The translations under genes and the position numbers were made by a program. The notes beneath the pieces are model-generated. The model saw only the letters and a list, made by a program, of their open reading frames with translations, made no database searches and had not been told where the DNA came from. 6,810 nucleotides of DNA from UMGS755 sp045595795 (GTDB lineage: Bacteria > Bacillota > Clostridia > UBA1381 > UBA9506), in contig JAZOBC010000074.1 of NCBI GenBank assembly GCA_045595795.1, forward strand, positions 1-6,810, in the 5' to 3' direction. This document shows, piece after piece, positions 1 to 4,896 of the stretch (its first letter is position 1; each line of letters starts with the position of its first letter).

Positions 1-149
1 GGCATCGCGATGCCGGTTGGTCAGAATTTCGTTTTAAAATGCCGCATAAAATGCCGGTTGATGTCACATTCATCGTCGCTTTTGCAGGGATGTTGAGAAC
101 TCAATGAATAGTGCAATGTGGCATCGCAAAAAATTGTAAAAATAATGCC
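1..149. other. Left-edge stretch without a recognised gene; contains a palindrome and short repeats
   Basis: Bases 1-14 form a perfect palindrome, GGCATCGCGATGCC. Its half GGCATCGC recurs at 120-127, and ATGCCGGTTG occurs at both 10-19 and 51-60. The plus strand is open from the window edge to a TGA at 105-107 in frame 3, which could be the last 34 codons of a gene entering from the left, converging on the rubrerythrin gene. I do not recognise that peptide and it has no independent support. On the minus strand a short frame from an ATG at 73-71 also runs off the edge but lacks a ribosome binding site. The stretch could equally be a small intergenic repeat. Confidence 0.3.
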
Positions 150-192
150 AAAAACCCCTTGACAATAGGGATTACCTAATGTCAAGGGGTTT
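150..192 (-). terminator. Intrinsic terminator of the perR-rubrerythrin unit
   Basis: A perfect 13-bp inverted repeat, AAACCCCTTGACA at 152-164 and its complement at 180-192, is extended by an A/A mismatch and a further 4 bp (166-169 with 175-178), leaving a 5-nt loop. Read on the minus strand, the stem ends in GGGG followed by a run of five T (154-150) and, after GGCA, more T-rich sequence. It lies 21 bp past the rubrerythrin stop codon. The plus-strand side has only three T after the stem, so termination of leftward transcription is the better reading. Confidence 0.85.
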
Positions 193-213
193 GAGAATTC
201 GTTGTTATTTCAA

Positions 214-801
214 TTATTTGAAGTATCTCTTTAAAAGACCTTCTAAACCTCTACCGTGCCGAGCTTCGTCGCGCGCCATTTCATGGACGGTATCGTGGAT
301 TGCATCCAGGCCGTTTTTCTTAGCGCAAGCAGCTAAGTCAAACTTACCCTGAGTTGCACCGTATTCACAGTCAACTCTCCAAGCAAGATTTGCTTTGGTG
401 CTGGCTTTCATGTTGGGTTCTAAGTCTTCGCCTAAGAGTTCAGCGAATTTTGCGGCGTGCTCTGCTTCTTCATAGGCTGCTTTTTCCCAGTAAAGACCAA
501 CTTCGGGATAGCCCTCTCTGTGTGCAATTCTTGCCATGCAGAGATACATACCAACCTCAGCACATTCGCCATTAAAGTTTGCCATGAGCTGGTCGAAGAT
601 GAACTTCTTATCTTCTTCAGAAATGTCGGGGTTATTTTTTACGGTTTTGCCGTAAACGCCATATTCGTGCTCAGCGGCGAGGGCTGCGCCTTCTACCATT
701 TCTTTGAATTTTTCAGCCGGCACTTTGCAAACCGGGCAATTTGCGGGAGCAGCGTCTCCCTCGTGAACGTAACCGCATACAGAACATACAAATTTTTTCA
801 T
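214..801 (-). CDS. Reverse rubrerythrin (N-terminal rubredoxin domain), peroxide-reducing diiron protein
   Basis: The protein has 195 residues. Residues 1-36 are a rubredoxin-like FeS4 domain with Cys6, Cys9, Cys22 and Cys25 in two CxxC pairs. Residues about 60-195 are a four-helix ferritin-like diiron domain with the expected carboxylate/histidine ligands: Glu79 and Glu82, E112xxH115, Glu146, and the C-terminal E179xxH182. The rubredoxin domain first and the diiron domain second is the reverse of classical rubrerythrin, the order known for clostridial reverse rubrerythrins. Those are cytoplasmic NAD(P)H-dependent peroxidases that take electrons through a reductase, and in Clostridium acetobutylicum they belong to the PerR regulon. 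The start is well supported by AAAGGAG at 811-817, 9 nt upstream. The gene lies 39 bp downstream of perR with no terminator between, so co-transcription is likely. No ligand is missing and the length is normal. Confidence 0.95.
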   Translation of the reverse strand: MKKFVCSVCGYVHEGDAAPANCPVCKVPAEKFKEMVEGAALAAEHEYGVYGKTVKNNPDISEEDKKFIFDQLMANFNGECAEVGMYLCMARIAHREGYPEVGLYWEKAAYEEAEHAAKFAELLGEDLEPNMKASTKANLAWRVDCEYGATQGKFDLAACAKKNGLDAIHDTVHEMARDEARHGRGLEGLLKRYFK

Positions 802-840
802 CGTTTTAATCTCCTTTAATATAATTTTTTATTTTAATCT

Positions 841-1233
841 TTATTGATTACATTGTTTGCAGGTGCCTGTGCAGTACACCTCTTGTGTGGTGACAGTAAA
901 ACCGTCAGGCAGATGGCTGTCCGGCTCAACTGTATCAAAATCGTAAACCTTGCCGCACTTTGAGCAGAGAAAGTGCCCGTGCAGATCAGTGCAAGCATCA
1001 AACCGGGCTTGCTGCTCTTCGATGGTGATGAGCTTAATCATGCCGGCAGAGGTCAGCAGCTTAACCGTGTTATATACTGTGGTTCTTGACAAGGTAGGCA
1101 CTTGGGGTGACAAAGCAGAATAAATTTCATCGACTGTCGGATGTGTTCTATGTTGCCTTAAATAATCATAGATTAGAACGCGGGTCAATGAGGGACGAAT
1201 GTTATGTTGCGTCAAAATTTCGGTCGATGTCAT
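841..1233 (-). CDS. perR: Peroxide-responsive Fur-family repressor PerR
   Basis: The protein has 130 residues if started at the ATG at 1233-1231, chosen because AGGAGG (1246-1241) sits 7 nt upstream; a TTG at 1257 in frame would place this site inside the gene. Residues 1-80 are a winged-helix DNA-binding domain with the Fur-family patterns HPTVDEIY (31-38) and S49xxTVYNTVKLL. The C-terminal part is the metal-binding dimerisation domain. Structural zinc ligands are C90xxC93 and C125xxC128. All five regulatory-metal ligands of Bacillus subtilis PerR have counterparts: His31, Asp79, His85, His87 and Asp98. The aspartate at the last position, where Fur has glutamate, argues for PerR. In this family Fe-catalysed oxidation of the His37 and His91 equivalents (here His31 and His85) by H2O2 releases DNA. 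It is likely autoregulated and represses the downstream rubrerythrin gene. Confidence 0.92.
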   Translation of the reverse strand: MTSTEILTQHNIRPSLTRVLIYDYLRQHRTHPTVDEIYSALSPQVPTLSRTTVYNTVKLLTSAGMIKLITIEEQQARFDACTDLHGHFLCSKCGKVYDFDTVEPDSHLPDGFTVTTQEVYCTGTCKQCNQ

Positions 1234-1265
1234 TGGGGCACCTCCTTTTTGTATCAATTACACTT

Positions 1266-1280
1266 TTGTAATGATTACAA
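1266..1280. promoter_or_regulatory. PerR/Fur-family operator (perfect 7-1-7 inverted repeat)
   Basis: TTGTAAT-G-ATTACAA is a perfect 7-1-7 palindrome. It differs from the Bacillus PerR box (TTATAAT-N-ATTATAA) only at the third base of each half, symmetrically. It overlaps the predicted start of transcription of perR, about 7 nt past the -10 box, which fits repression by blocking polymerase. The Zur box consensus (TCGTAAT-N-ATTACGA) is equally close on paper, but the PerR ligands in the adjacent gene favour PerR as the cognate protein. Confidence 0.85.
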
Positions 1281-1284
1281 TATT

Positions 1285-1313
1285 ATTATAACAACAGAAA
1301 ATACTTTTGTCAA
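1285..1313 (-). promoter_or_regulatory. Sigma-A promoter of perR
   Basis: On the minus strand TTGACA (1313-1308) and TATAAT (1290-1285) are both exact consensus boxes with an ideal 17-nt spacer. The predicted start lies near 1278, inside the 7-1-7 operator. Such a strong promoter needs a repressor to be regulated, consistent with PerR autoregulation. Confidence 0.9.
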
Positions 1314-1371
1314 TACTTTTTTATATAATTTTTGAAAAATTTTTTCTAAGCCAAATGAGTGCGTCTACGCA

Positions 1372-1400
1372 TTGACAAAAAGGGCAAAATATAGTATTGT
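1372..1400 (+). promoter_or_regulatory. Probable promoter of the CDF transporter gene
   Basis: A consensus -35 box TTGACA (1372-1377) is followed at 17 nt by TATTGT (1395-1400), a 4-of-6 match to the -10 consensus. An A/T-rich tract at about 1321-1350 lies upstream and could act as an UP element. The predicted start near 1407 leaves a leader of only about 25 nt before the start codon. Confidence 0.65.
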
Positions 1401-1415
1401 ATAACGTATATAATA
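1395..1415. promoter_or_regulatory. Candidate operator: 9-3-9 imperfect palindrome over the CDF promoter -10
   Basis: TATTGTATA-ACG-TATATAATA is an inverted repeat with 8 of 9 symmetric positions matching. It covers the predicted -10 box and the start of transcription, a typical repressor position. It does not have the 7-1-7 geometry of the PerR box. An A/T-rich stretch makes chance palindromes more likely, so this is a candidate only; a metal-responsive regulator encoded elsewhere would be the natural partner. Confidence 0.35.
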
Positions 1416-1432
1416 TAAAAAGGAAGGATTAC

Positions 1433-2614
1433 ATGACGAAGCTACTCATTTCTTGGTTTGTTCGTAATTATAAAGCGGTAGACGATCCGGCGGTGCGCGC
1501 AGGCTATGGTCGCTTGGCAGGTGCTTTGGGGATTGTCTGCAATTTCGCTTTATTTGTTATCAAGCTCTGTGCCGGATTGCTTGCCGGTTCCATTGCGGTT
1601 TTATCCGATGCATTTAACAACTTATCAGATATGGGTTCTTCTGTGGTGGCACTGATTGGCACGCAAGTTGCAGGGCGACATGCTGATGAGGAGCATCCCT
1701 TTGGTCACGGACGTTATGAATATATTGCATCTCTGATTGTTTCCTTTATTATTATATTGGTAGGATTTGAACTGCTGAAAACTTCGGTTGGTAAAATTCT
1801 GCATTACGAACCCACAGATTTTCACATGACCACGGTTGTTGTTTTGGCGGTATCCATTGCGTTGAAGCTGTGGATGTTTACCGCAGCGCGCTATATCGGC
1901 AATACTATTTCGTCTATGATGATTAAGGCAACGGCTCAGGATAGTCTTAATGACGTGTTTGCAACAGCGGCGGTGCTGCTTTCTATGCTTGTGGCTCCTT
2001 TGGTGAATTTTCCGGTAGATGGCGTGATGGGTGCCGTTGTTTCGGCTTTGATTATGATCACGGGCTATGGCATTGCACGGGATACCATCACGGTGCTTTT
2101 GGGGACATCGCCTGACCCGGCGGTGGCGAAGGGCATTTGCGAAAAGATAATGGAGCAGAGTTGTATTTGTGGTGTTCATGACTTGGTCATTCATGACTAT
2201 GGTCCGGGGCGGTGCATGGCATCCATTCATGCTGAAGTGCCGGAGGACGGCAATTTTGTTTTGATTCATGAACTGATTGATGCTATTGAGAAGCAGATTC
2301 AACGTGACATGGGGGTTCACATTGTCATTCACATGGACCCTGTCAGTGTCAATAATGAGCGGATTGAAAAGGTTCGCGCCATGGTGCTTGCCTGTGTTCA
2401 TGAGGTGGACTCGTCATTTGCTATCCACGATTTTCGTATGACGGATGGGGAACATAACATTAATCTGATTTTCGACCTGGAGGTTCCCTATAGTTTGCCT
2501 CCTGAAAAGCGTGAGCAGGTGGCCGAGGAAATTAATCGGCGGATTCGGCTTGTTGATTCGCGCTATAACACGGTGATTCAGGTTGAAAATCAGTCTTGGC
2601 AAATCAAAAAGTAA
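1433..2614 (+). CDS. Cation diffusion facilitator, probable Mn(II) exporter (MntE-like)
   Basis: The protein has 393 residues from the ATG at 1433, preceded by AAAGGAAGG (1419-1427); a TTG at 1397 would lie within the predicted -10 box. Six membrane helices are seen at about 29-51, 54-79, 97-117, 131-152, 174-192 and 197-215. Helix 2 carries S58-D-A-F-N62-N-L-S-D66 and helix 5 D170-S-L-N-D174. The transport site is thus N62/D66/D170/D174, the N-D-D-D set of Streptococcus pneumoniae MntE, instead of the H/D residues of zinc exporters. HPFGHGR at 88-94 is the usual CDF loop motif. After a first cytoplasmic dimerisation domain (about 225-303) comes a second region of about 85 residues that looks like a repeat of the same fold. 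It should export divalent metal by proton antiport at the membrane. Manganese is inferred from the site; iron cannot be excluded. Confidence 0.88.
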   Translation: MTKLLISWFVRNYKAVDDPAVRAGYGRLAGALGIVCNFALFVIKLCAGLLAGSIAVLSDAFNNLSDMGSSVVALIGTQVAGRHADEEHPFGHGRYEYIASLIVSFIIILVGFELLKTSVGKILHYEPTDFHMTTVVVLAVSIALKLWMFTAARYIGNTISSMMIKATAQDSLNDVFATAAVLLSMLVAPLVNFPVDGVMGAVVSALIMITGYGIARDTITVLLGTSPDPAVAKGICEKIMEQSCICGVHDLVIHDYGPGRCMASIHAEVPEDGNFVLIHELIDAIEKQIQRDMGVHIVIHMDPVSVNNERIEKVRAMVLACVHEVDSSFAIHDFRMTDGEHNINLIFDLEVPYSLPPEKREQVAEEINRRIRLVDSRYNTVIQVENQSWQIKK

Positions 2615-2707
2615 GGACTATCATGTAAAAATAACAAGGTATTGTGGTTTATCTGCTAGCAAACACAAGAATGTGGCAAATTGCACAATAAAACAGTGAA
2701 AAACATT

Positions 2708-2741
2708 AAAAAGTTCGTGAAATATTTTTACGAACTTTTTT
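2708..2741 (+). terminator. Intrinsic terminator after the CDF gene
   Basis: AAAAAGTTCGT at 2708-2718 pairs perfectly with ACGAACTTTTT at 2730-2740, with up to four further pairs inside, and the 3' arm runs into six T (2736-2741), then C and TTT. The A-run on the other side makes it potentially bidirectional. It lies about 94 bp past the CDF stop and separates that gene from the ribosomal operon promoter. Confidence 0.85.
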
Positions 2742-2751
2742 CTTTAAAAAC

Positions 2752-2780
2752 TTGCTTTTTCTCTTTAAATAGTGTAAAAT
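2752..2780 (+). promoter_or_regulatory. Probable main promoter of the S10 ribosomal protein operon
   Basis: TTGCTT (2752-2757), a 4-of-6 match to the -35 consensus, is followed at 17 nt by TAAAAT (2775-2780), a 5-of-6 match to the -10 box. It begins 11 bp after the CDF terminator. The predicted start at about 2787 falls at the GGG of 2785-2787. It is the best-spaced promoter I can see before rpsJ and implies a leader of about 385 nt. Confidence 0.7.
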
Positions 2781-2794
2781 TAAAGGGCTGTGAC

Positions 2795-2893
2795 ATGACA
2801 TACGATGAAGCGGGAGGTTGCCGCCTTTGTGGCGGGTTTTTCCGTGGAGAATGTCCGATTCAAGAAACCGGGCGACTAGTCATACGCAAATAG
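2795..2893 (+). other. Possible 32-codon leader ORF (doubtful)
   Basis: An ATG at 2795 opens a 32-codon frame ending at TAG 2891-2893. The predicted peptide is Cys-rich and contains CRLCGGFFRGEC near its middle. AAAGGG at 2782-2787 lies 7 nt upstream and could serve as ribosome binding site, but the predicted transcription start falls at its last base, so the main transcript would lack it. The frame overlaps the first terminator-like hairpin. It may be a regulatory leader peptide, or more likely a chance frame through a structured RNA. Confidence 0.2.
2821..2841 (+). terminator. Terminator-like hairpin A in the S10 leader
   Basis: CCGCC (2821-2825) and GGCGG (2831-2835) form a short all-GC stem with a 5-nt loop, TTTGT, followed by G and five T. 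The stem is only 5 bp, so it would terminate partially at best, as expected for an attenuator or pause site. Confidence 0.4.
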
Positions 2894-2911
2894 AGAGAAA
2901 AAAAGCTTAGT

Positions 2912-2936
2912 AGGGCGGTTTTGTCTGCCTTTTTGT
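2912..2936 (+). terminator. Terminator-like hairpin B in the S10 leader
   Basis: GGCGG (2914-2918) pairs with CTGCC (2925-2929), including one G-U pair, and two more outer pairs are possible. The 6-nt loop is TTTTGT. The 3' arm runs into TTTTT, then GTCC and another six T. Together with the start near 2787 it would define a short RNA of about 150 nt if termination is efficient. Confidence 0.4.
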
Positions 2937-3000
2937 CCTTTTTTGCTTTCGTTTGTGTTCGGGATTTCCTATGGGGAAGACCGCAGAAAAGCGTGACTGG

Positions 3001-3030
3001 CCCAGAAACAGAGGTTTTTGGGTTTTATTT
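3001..3030 (+). terminator. Terminator-like hairpin C in the S10 leader
   Basis: CCCAGAAAC (3001-3009) pairs over 9 bp, with one G-U pair, with GTTTTTGGG (3014-3022) around the 4-nt loop AGAG, followed directly by TTTTATTT. This is the longest terminator-like stem in the leader. Its 3' arm (3014-3021) can instead pair perfectly over 8 bp with CCAAAAAC at 3035-3042, so two exclusive folds exist. Confidence 0.5.
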
Positions 3031-3125
3031 ATGGCCAAAAACGAGACGCCCGGCCGTGTGTACGCTTTTTAGTGAAGCTGTCAGCAGCTTCGGCGACCCG
3101 TTTCTTCATGCACAGACAAAACAAA

Positions 3126-3147
3126 GCTTCCTATATAATATGGAAGC
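3126..3147 (+). promoter_or_regulatory. Hairpin next to the rpsJ ribosome binding site, containing TATAAT
   Basis: GCTTCC (3126-3131) pairs with GGAAGC (3142-3147) around a 10-nt A/T loop that contains an exact TATAAT (3134-3139). It ends 12 nt before AGGAGG of rpsJ. As a promoter it is weak, because the -35 position shows nothing close to consensus except CAGACA at a 15-nt spacing. A structural role in the leader is at least as likely. Confidence 0.35.
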
Positions 3148-3172
3148 GCAAATCCAAGAAGGAGGAAAGACA

Positions 3173-3487
3173 ATGGCACAGACAAGTCAAAAAATCAGAA
3201 TCAGACTGAAGGCATATGATCACGTTCTTCTTGATCAGTCTGCCGAAAAGATTGTGGAAACAGCCAAGAGAACCGGCGCAAAGGTTTCAGGACCGATTCC
3301 TCTCCCCACAAAGAAAGAGGTTGTTACGATCCTGCGTGCTGTTCACAAGTACAAAGACTCCCGTGAGCAATTTGAAATGCGCACTCACAAGCGTCTGATT
3401 GACATCCTGCTGCCCACCAACAAGACAGTTGATGCTCTGATGAGAATCGAGCTGCCTGCCGGTGTGGACATCGAGATGAAATATTAA
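3173..3487 (+). CDS. rpsJ: 30S ribosomal protein S10
   Basis: The protein has 104 residues, the normal size. It shows the S10 signatures AYDH (14-17), GPIPLPT (40-46), SREQFEMRTHKR (63-74) and GVDIEMKY at the C-terminus. S10 sits in the head of the 30S subunit and, as NusE, also binds NusB in transcription antitermination complexes. The ATG at 3173 is chosen because AGGAGG (3160-3165) lies 7 nt upstream. The frame stays open for 84 codons further upstream, but that extension has no ribosome binding site and no counterpart in the family. It is the first gene of the S10 operon and follows a long structured leader. A 124-bp gap with hairpins separates it from rplC. Confidence 0.98.
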   Translation: MAQTSQKIRIRLKAYDHVLLDQSAEKIVETAKRTGAKVSGPIPLPTKKEVVTILRAVHKYKDSREQFEMRTHKRLIDILLPTNKTVDALMRIELPAGVDIEMKY

Positions 3488-3611
3488 TGCATTTCGCAAA
3501 CCATGGCATTTTGCCCGGTTTGTTAAAAGGCACTGCAGCCGAAAATCGGCAGCGGGTCATGTTCTCCCCCAAAGGGCGAACCAATAACCAACATTTTTAG
3601 GAGGTGCTTTT
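3488..3611 (+). promoter_or_regulatory. rpsJ-rplC spacer with two hairpins
   Basis: The gap is long for this operon. Hairpin 1 has an outer stem CAAACC (3497-3502) with GGTTTG (3517-3522) and an inner stem GGCA (3505-3508) with TGCC (3512-3515). Hairpin 2 has GCCGA (3538-3542) with TCGGC (3546-3550), then an A/A mismatch and four further pairs down to 3533/3555. Neither is followed by a T-run, so they are not classical terminators; RNA processing, mRNA stability or protein binding are possible roles. Confidence 0.4.
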
Positions 3612-4244
3612 GTGAAAAAAGCGATTTTAGGCAAAAAGCTCGGCATGACACAGCTTTTTGGCGAAGACGGCGTTTTAATCCCCGTTACCGTCATTGAAGC
3701 CGGTCCGTGCAGAGTCATCCAGAAGAAAACCGCTGAGAACGACGGATATGATGCTGTTCAGGTTGGCTTCTGTGAGAAAAAAGAAAAACACACAACCAAG
3801 CCCTTACAGGGTCATTTCAAGAAGGCCGGCACCGGCTACATGAAATACCTGAAAGAGTTCAAGCTGGAAAATGCAGCTGAAATGAACGTGGGCGACGAAA
3901 TCAAGGCAGACGTTTTTGCTGAAGGCGATTCCGTTGATGTAACGGGCATTAGCAAAGGTAAAGGCTTTGCCGGCACAATTAAGCGTTGGGGTACCCATCG
4001 TGGTCCTATGACTCACGGTTCCGGTTACCACAGAGGCCCCGGTTCTATGGGCGCTTGTTCCACGCCTTCTCGTGTTATGAAGGGTAAGAGACTGGCTGGT
4101 CACCTGGGTGTTGAAAAGGTTACGATTCAGAACCTGTCTATCGTTAAGATTGATGCAGAAAAGAACATCCTGGCAATCCGCGGCGCCGTTCCCGGTCCTA
4201 AGGGCGGTTTGGTTGTTATCAAGAATTCTGTAAAGGCTCGCTAA
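3612..4244 (+). CDS. rplC: 50S ribosomal protein L3
   Basis: The protein has 210 residues. The N-terminus (KKAILGKKLGMTQLF, residues 2-16) and the central GTIKRWGTHRGPMTHGSGYH stretch (121-140) followed by RGPGSMGACSTPSRVMKGKR are hallmark L3 sequences; the latter forms the loop reaching toward the peptidyl transferase centre of the 50S subunit. The position that is a methylated glutamine in E. coli L3 is Ser150 here, so that modification should be absent. L3 is an early assembly protein of 23S rRNA. The start is a GTG at 3612 with AGGAGG (3599-3604) 7 nt upstream. The stop is 28 bp before the ATG of rplD. Confidence 0.98.
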   Translation: MKKAILGKKLGMTQLFGEDGVLIPVTVIEAGPCRVIQKKTAENDGYDAVQVGFCEKKEKHTTKPLQGHFKKAGTGYMKYLKEFKLENAAEMNVGDEIKADVFAEGDSVDVTGISKGKGFAGTIKRWGTHRGPMTHGSGYHRGPGSMGACSTPSRVMKGKRLAGHLGVEKVTIQNLSIVKIDAEKNILAIRGAVPGPKGGLVVIKNSVKAR

Positions 4245-4272
4245 GAGACCTGCATTGAAAGGAGGAAGTATC

Positions 4273-4896
4273 ATGCCGAACGTGGTATTATACAATATGG
4301 AAGGCAAAGAGATGGGCAATTATGAGCTGAATGACGCTGTATTCGGAATTGAACCGAACGAAGCTGCTGTTCACTCTGTTGTAGTTGCATATCTTGCCAA
4401 TCAAAGACAAGGTACCCAAAGTGCACTGACCCGTGCTGAAGTTCGCGGCGGTGGCGCAAAGCCTTGGAGACAGAAGGGTACCGGCAGAGCTCGTCAGGGC
4501 TCCACTCGTTCTCCACAGTGGACCGGTGGTGGTGTTGTTTTTGCACCGAAGCCGAGAAGCTATGCGATGAGCGTCAACAAGAAGATCCGTGCACTGGCTA
4601 TGAAGTCTGCTTTATCAGCTAAAGCAAAGGATCAGGAAATCATGGTACTTGATACAATTGCAGTACCTGAGATTAAAACCAAGCAGATTGCAGCTATGCT
4701 GTCTAATCTGAAGGTAAGCGGCAAAGTGCTGATCGTACTGCCCGAAAACAATGAAGCTGTTTATCGCAGTGCAAAGAACATTGAGGGTGTTAAGACCAGC
4801 TATGTGGGAATGTTAAACGTATACGATCTGCTGAACTGCAAGACCGTCATTCTCGCTAAAGGCGCTGCTGATCAATTAGGGGAGGTATATGCATAA
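4273..4896 (+). CDS. rplD: 50S ribosomal protein L4
   Basis: The protein has 207 residues, typical for bacterial L4. The extended loop that lines the peptide exit tunnel is at about 43-98, with the conserved KPWRQKGTGRAR at 63-74, the region where macrolide-resistance changes arise in other bacteria; it reads as wild type. In E. coli L4 is also the autogenous regulator of the S10 operon, acting on the leader RNA, which makes the leader here worth comparing. The ATG at 4273 is chosen because AAAGGAGG (4258-4265) lies 7 nt upstream; a TTG at 4255 is in frame but would precede that site. The stop codon TAA overlaps the next start by one base (TAATG). Confidence 0.98.
   Translation: MPNVVLYNMEGKEMGNYELNDAVFGIEPNEAAVHSVVVAYLANQRQGTQSALTRAEVRGGGAKPWRQKGTGRARQGSTRSPQWTGGGVVFAPKPRSYAMSVNKKIRALAMKSALSAKAKDQEIMVLDTIAVPEIKTKQIAAMLSNLKVSGKVLIVLPENNEAVYRSAKNIEGVKTSYVGMLNVYDLLNCKTVILAKGAADQLGEVYA

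Larger units (their letters stand above)
2787..3172 (+). promoter_or_regulatory. Long structured 5' leader of the S10 operon, candidate attenuator
   Basis: This stretch of about 385 nt separates the predicted transcription start from rpsJ. It holds three hairpins each followed by a T-run (2821-2841, 2912-2936, 3001-3030), a 7-bp stem with a 4-nt loop (3074-3080 with 3085-3091), and a hairpin just before the ribosome binding site (3126-3147). GGTTGCC at 2816-2822 can pair, with G-U pairs, with GGCGACT at 2871-2877, competing with the first hairpin. In E. coli ribosomal protein L4 controls the S10 operon through hairpins in a leader of roughly half this size; whether L4 does so here is inference. 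I do not recognise a named RNA family in it. Confidence 0.55.

Noticed and set aside
457..819. Plus-strand open frame of 120 codons opposite the rubrerythrin gene
   Set aside because: It is fully antisense to a gene with intact metal ligands, and its translation resembles no protein family I know.
1234..1257. Earlier TTG start for perR adding eight residues
   Set aside because: The extension would contain the ribosome binding site of the ATG at 1233 and does not look like a PerR N-terminus.
1625..2401. Minus-strand open frame of 258 codons opposite the CDF gene
   Set aside because: It is rich in His, Asn and Arg, as expected for the reverse of a membrane protein gene, and has no family resemblance.
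2642..2668. Hairpin TTGTGgTTT / AAACACAA after the CDF stop
   Set aside because: It has a bulge, is A/T-rich and has no T-run; the hairpin at 2708-2741 is the clear terminator.
2811..2929. T-box or known riboswitch in the S10 leader
   Set aside because: The GGGAGG and GGCGG stretches are only vaguely similar to a T-box antiterminator; the conserved T-box core and a specifier loop cannot be found.
2921..3172. In-frame upstream extension of rpsJ by 84 codons
   Set aside because: It starts at a TTG with no ribosome binding site, runs through the terminator-like hairpins, and S10 is about 104 residues in the family. AGGAGG 7 nt before the ATG at 3173 fixes the start.
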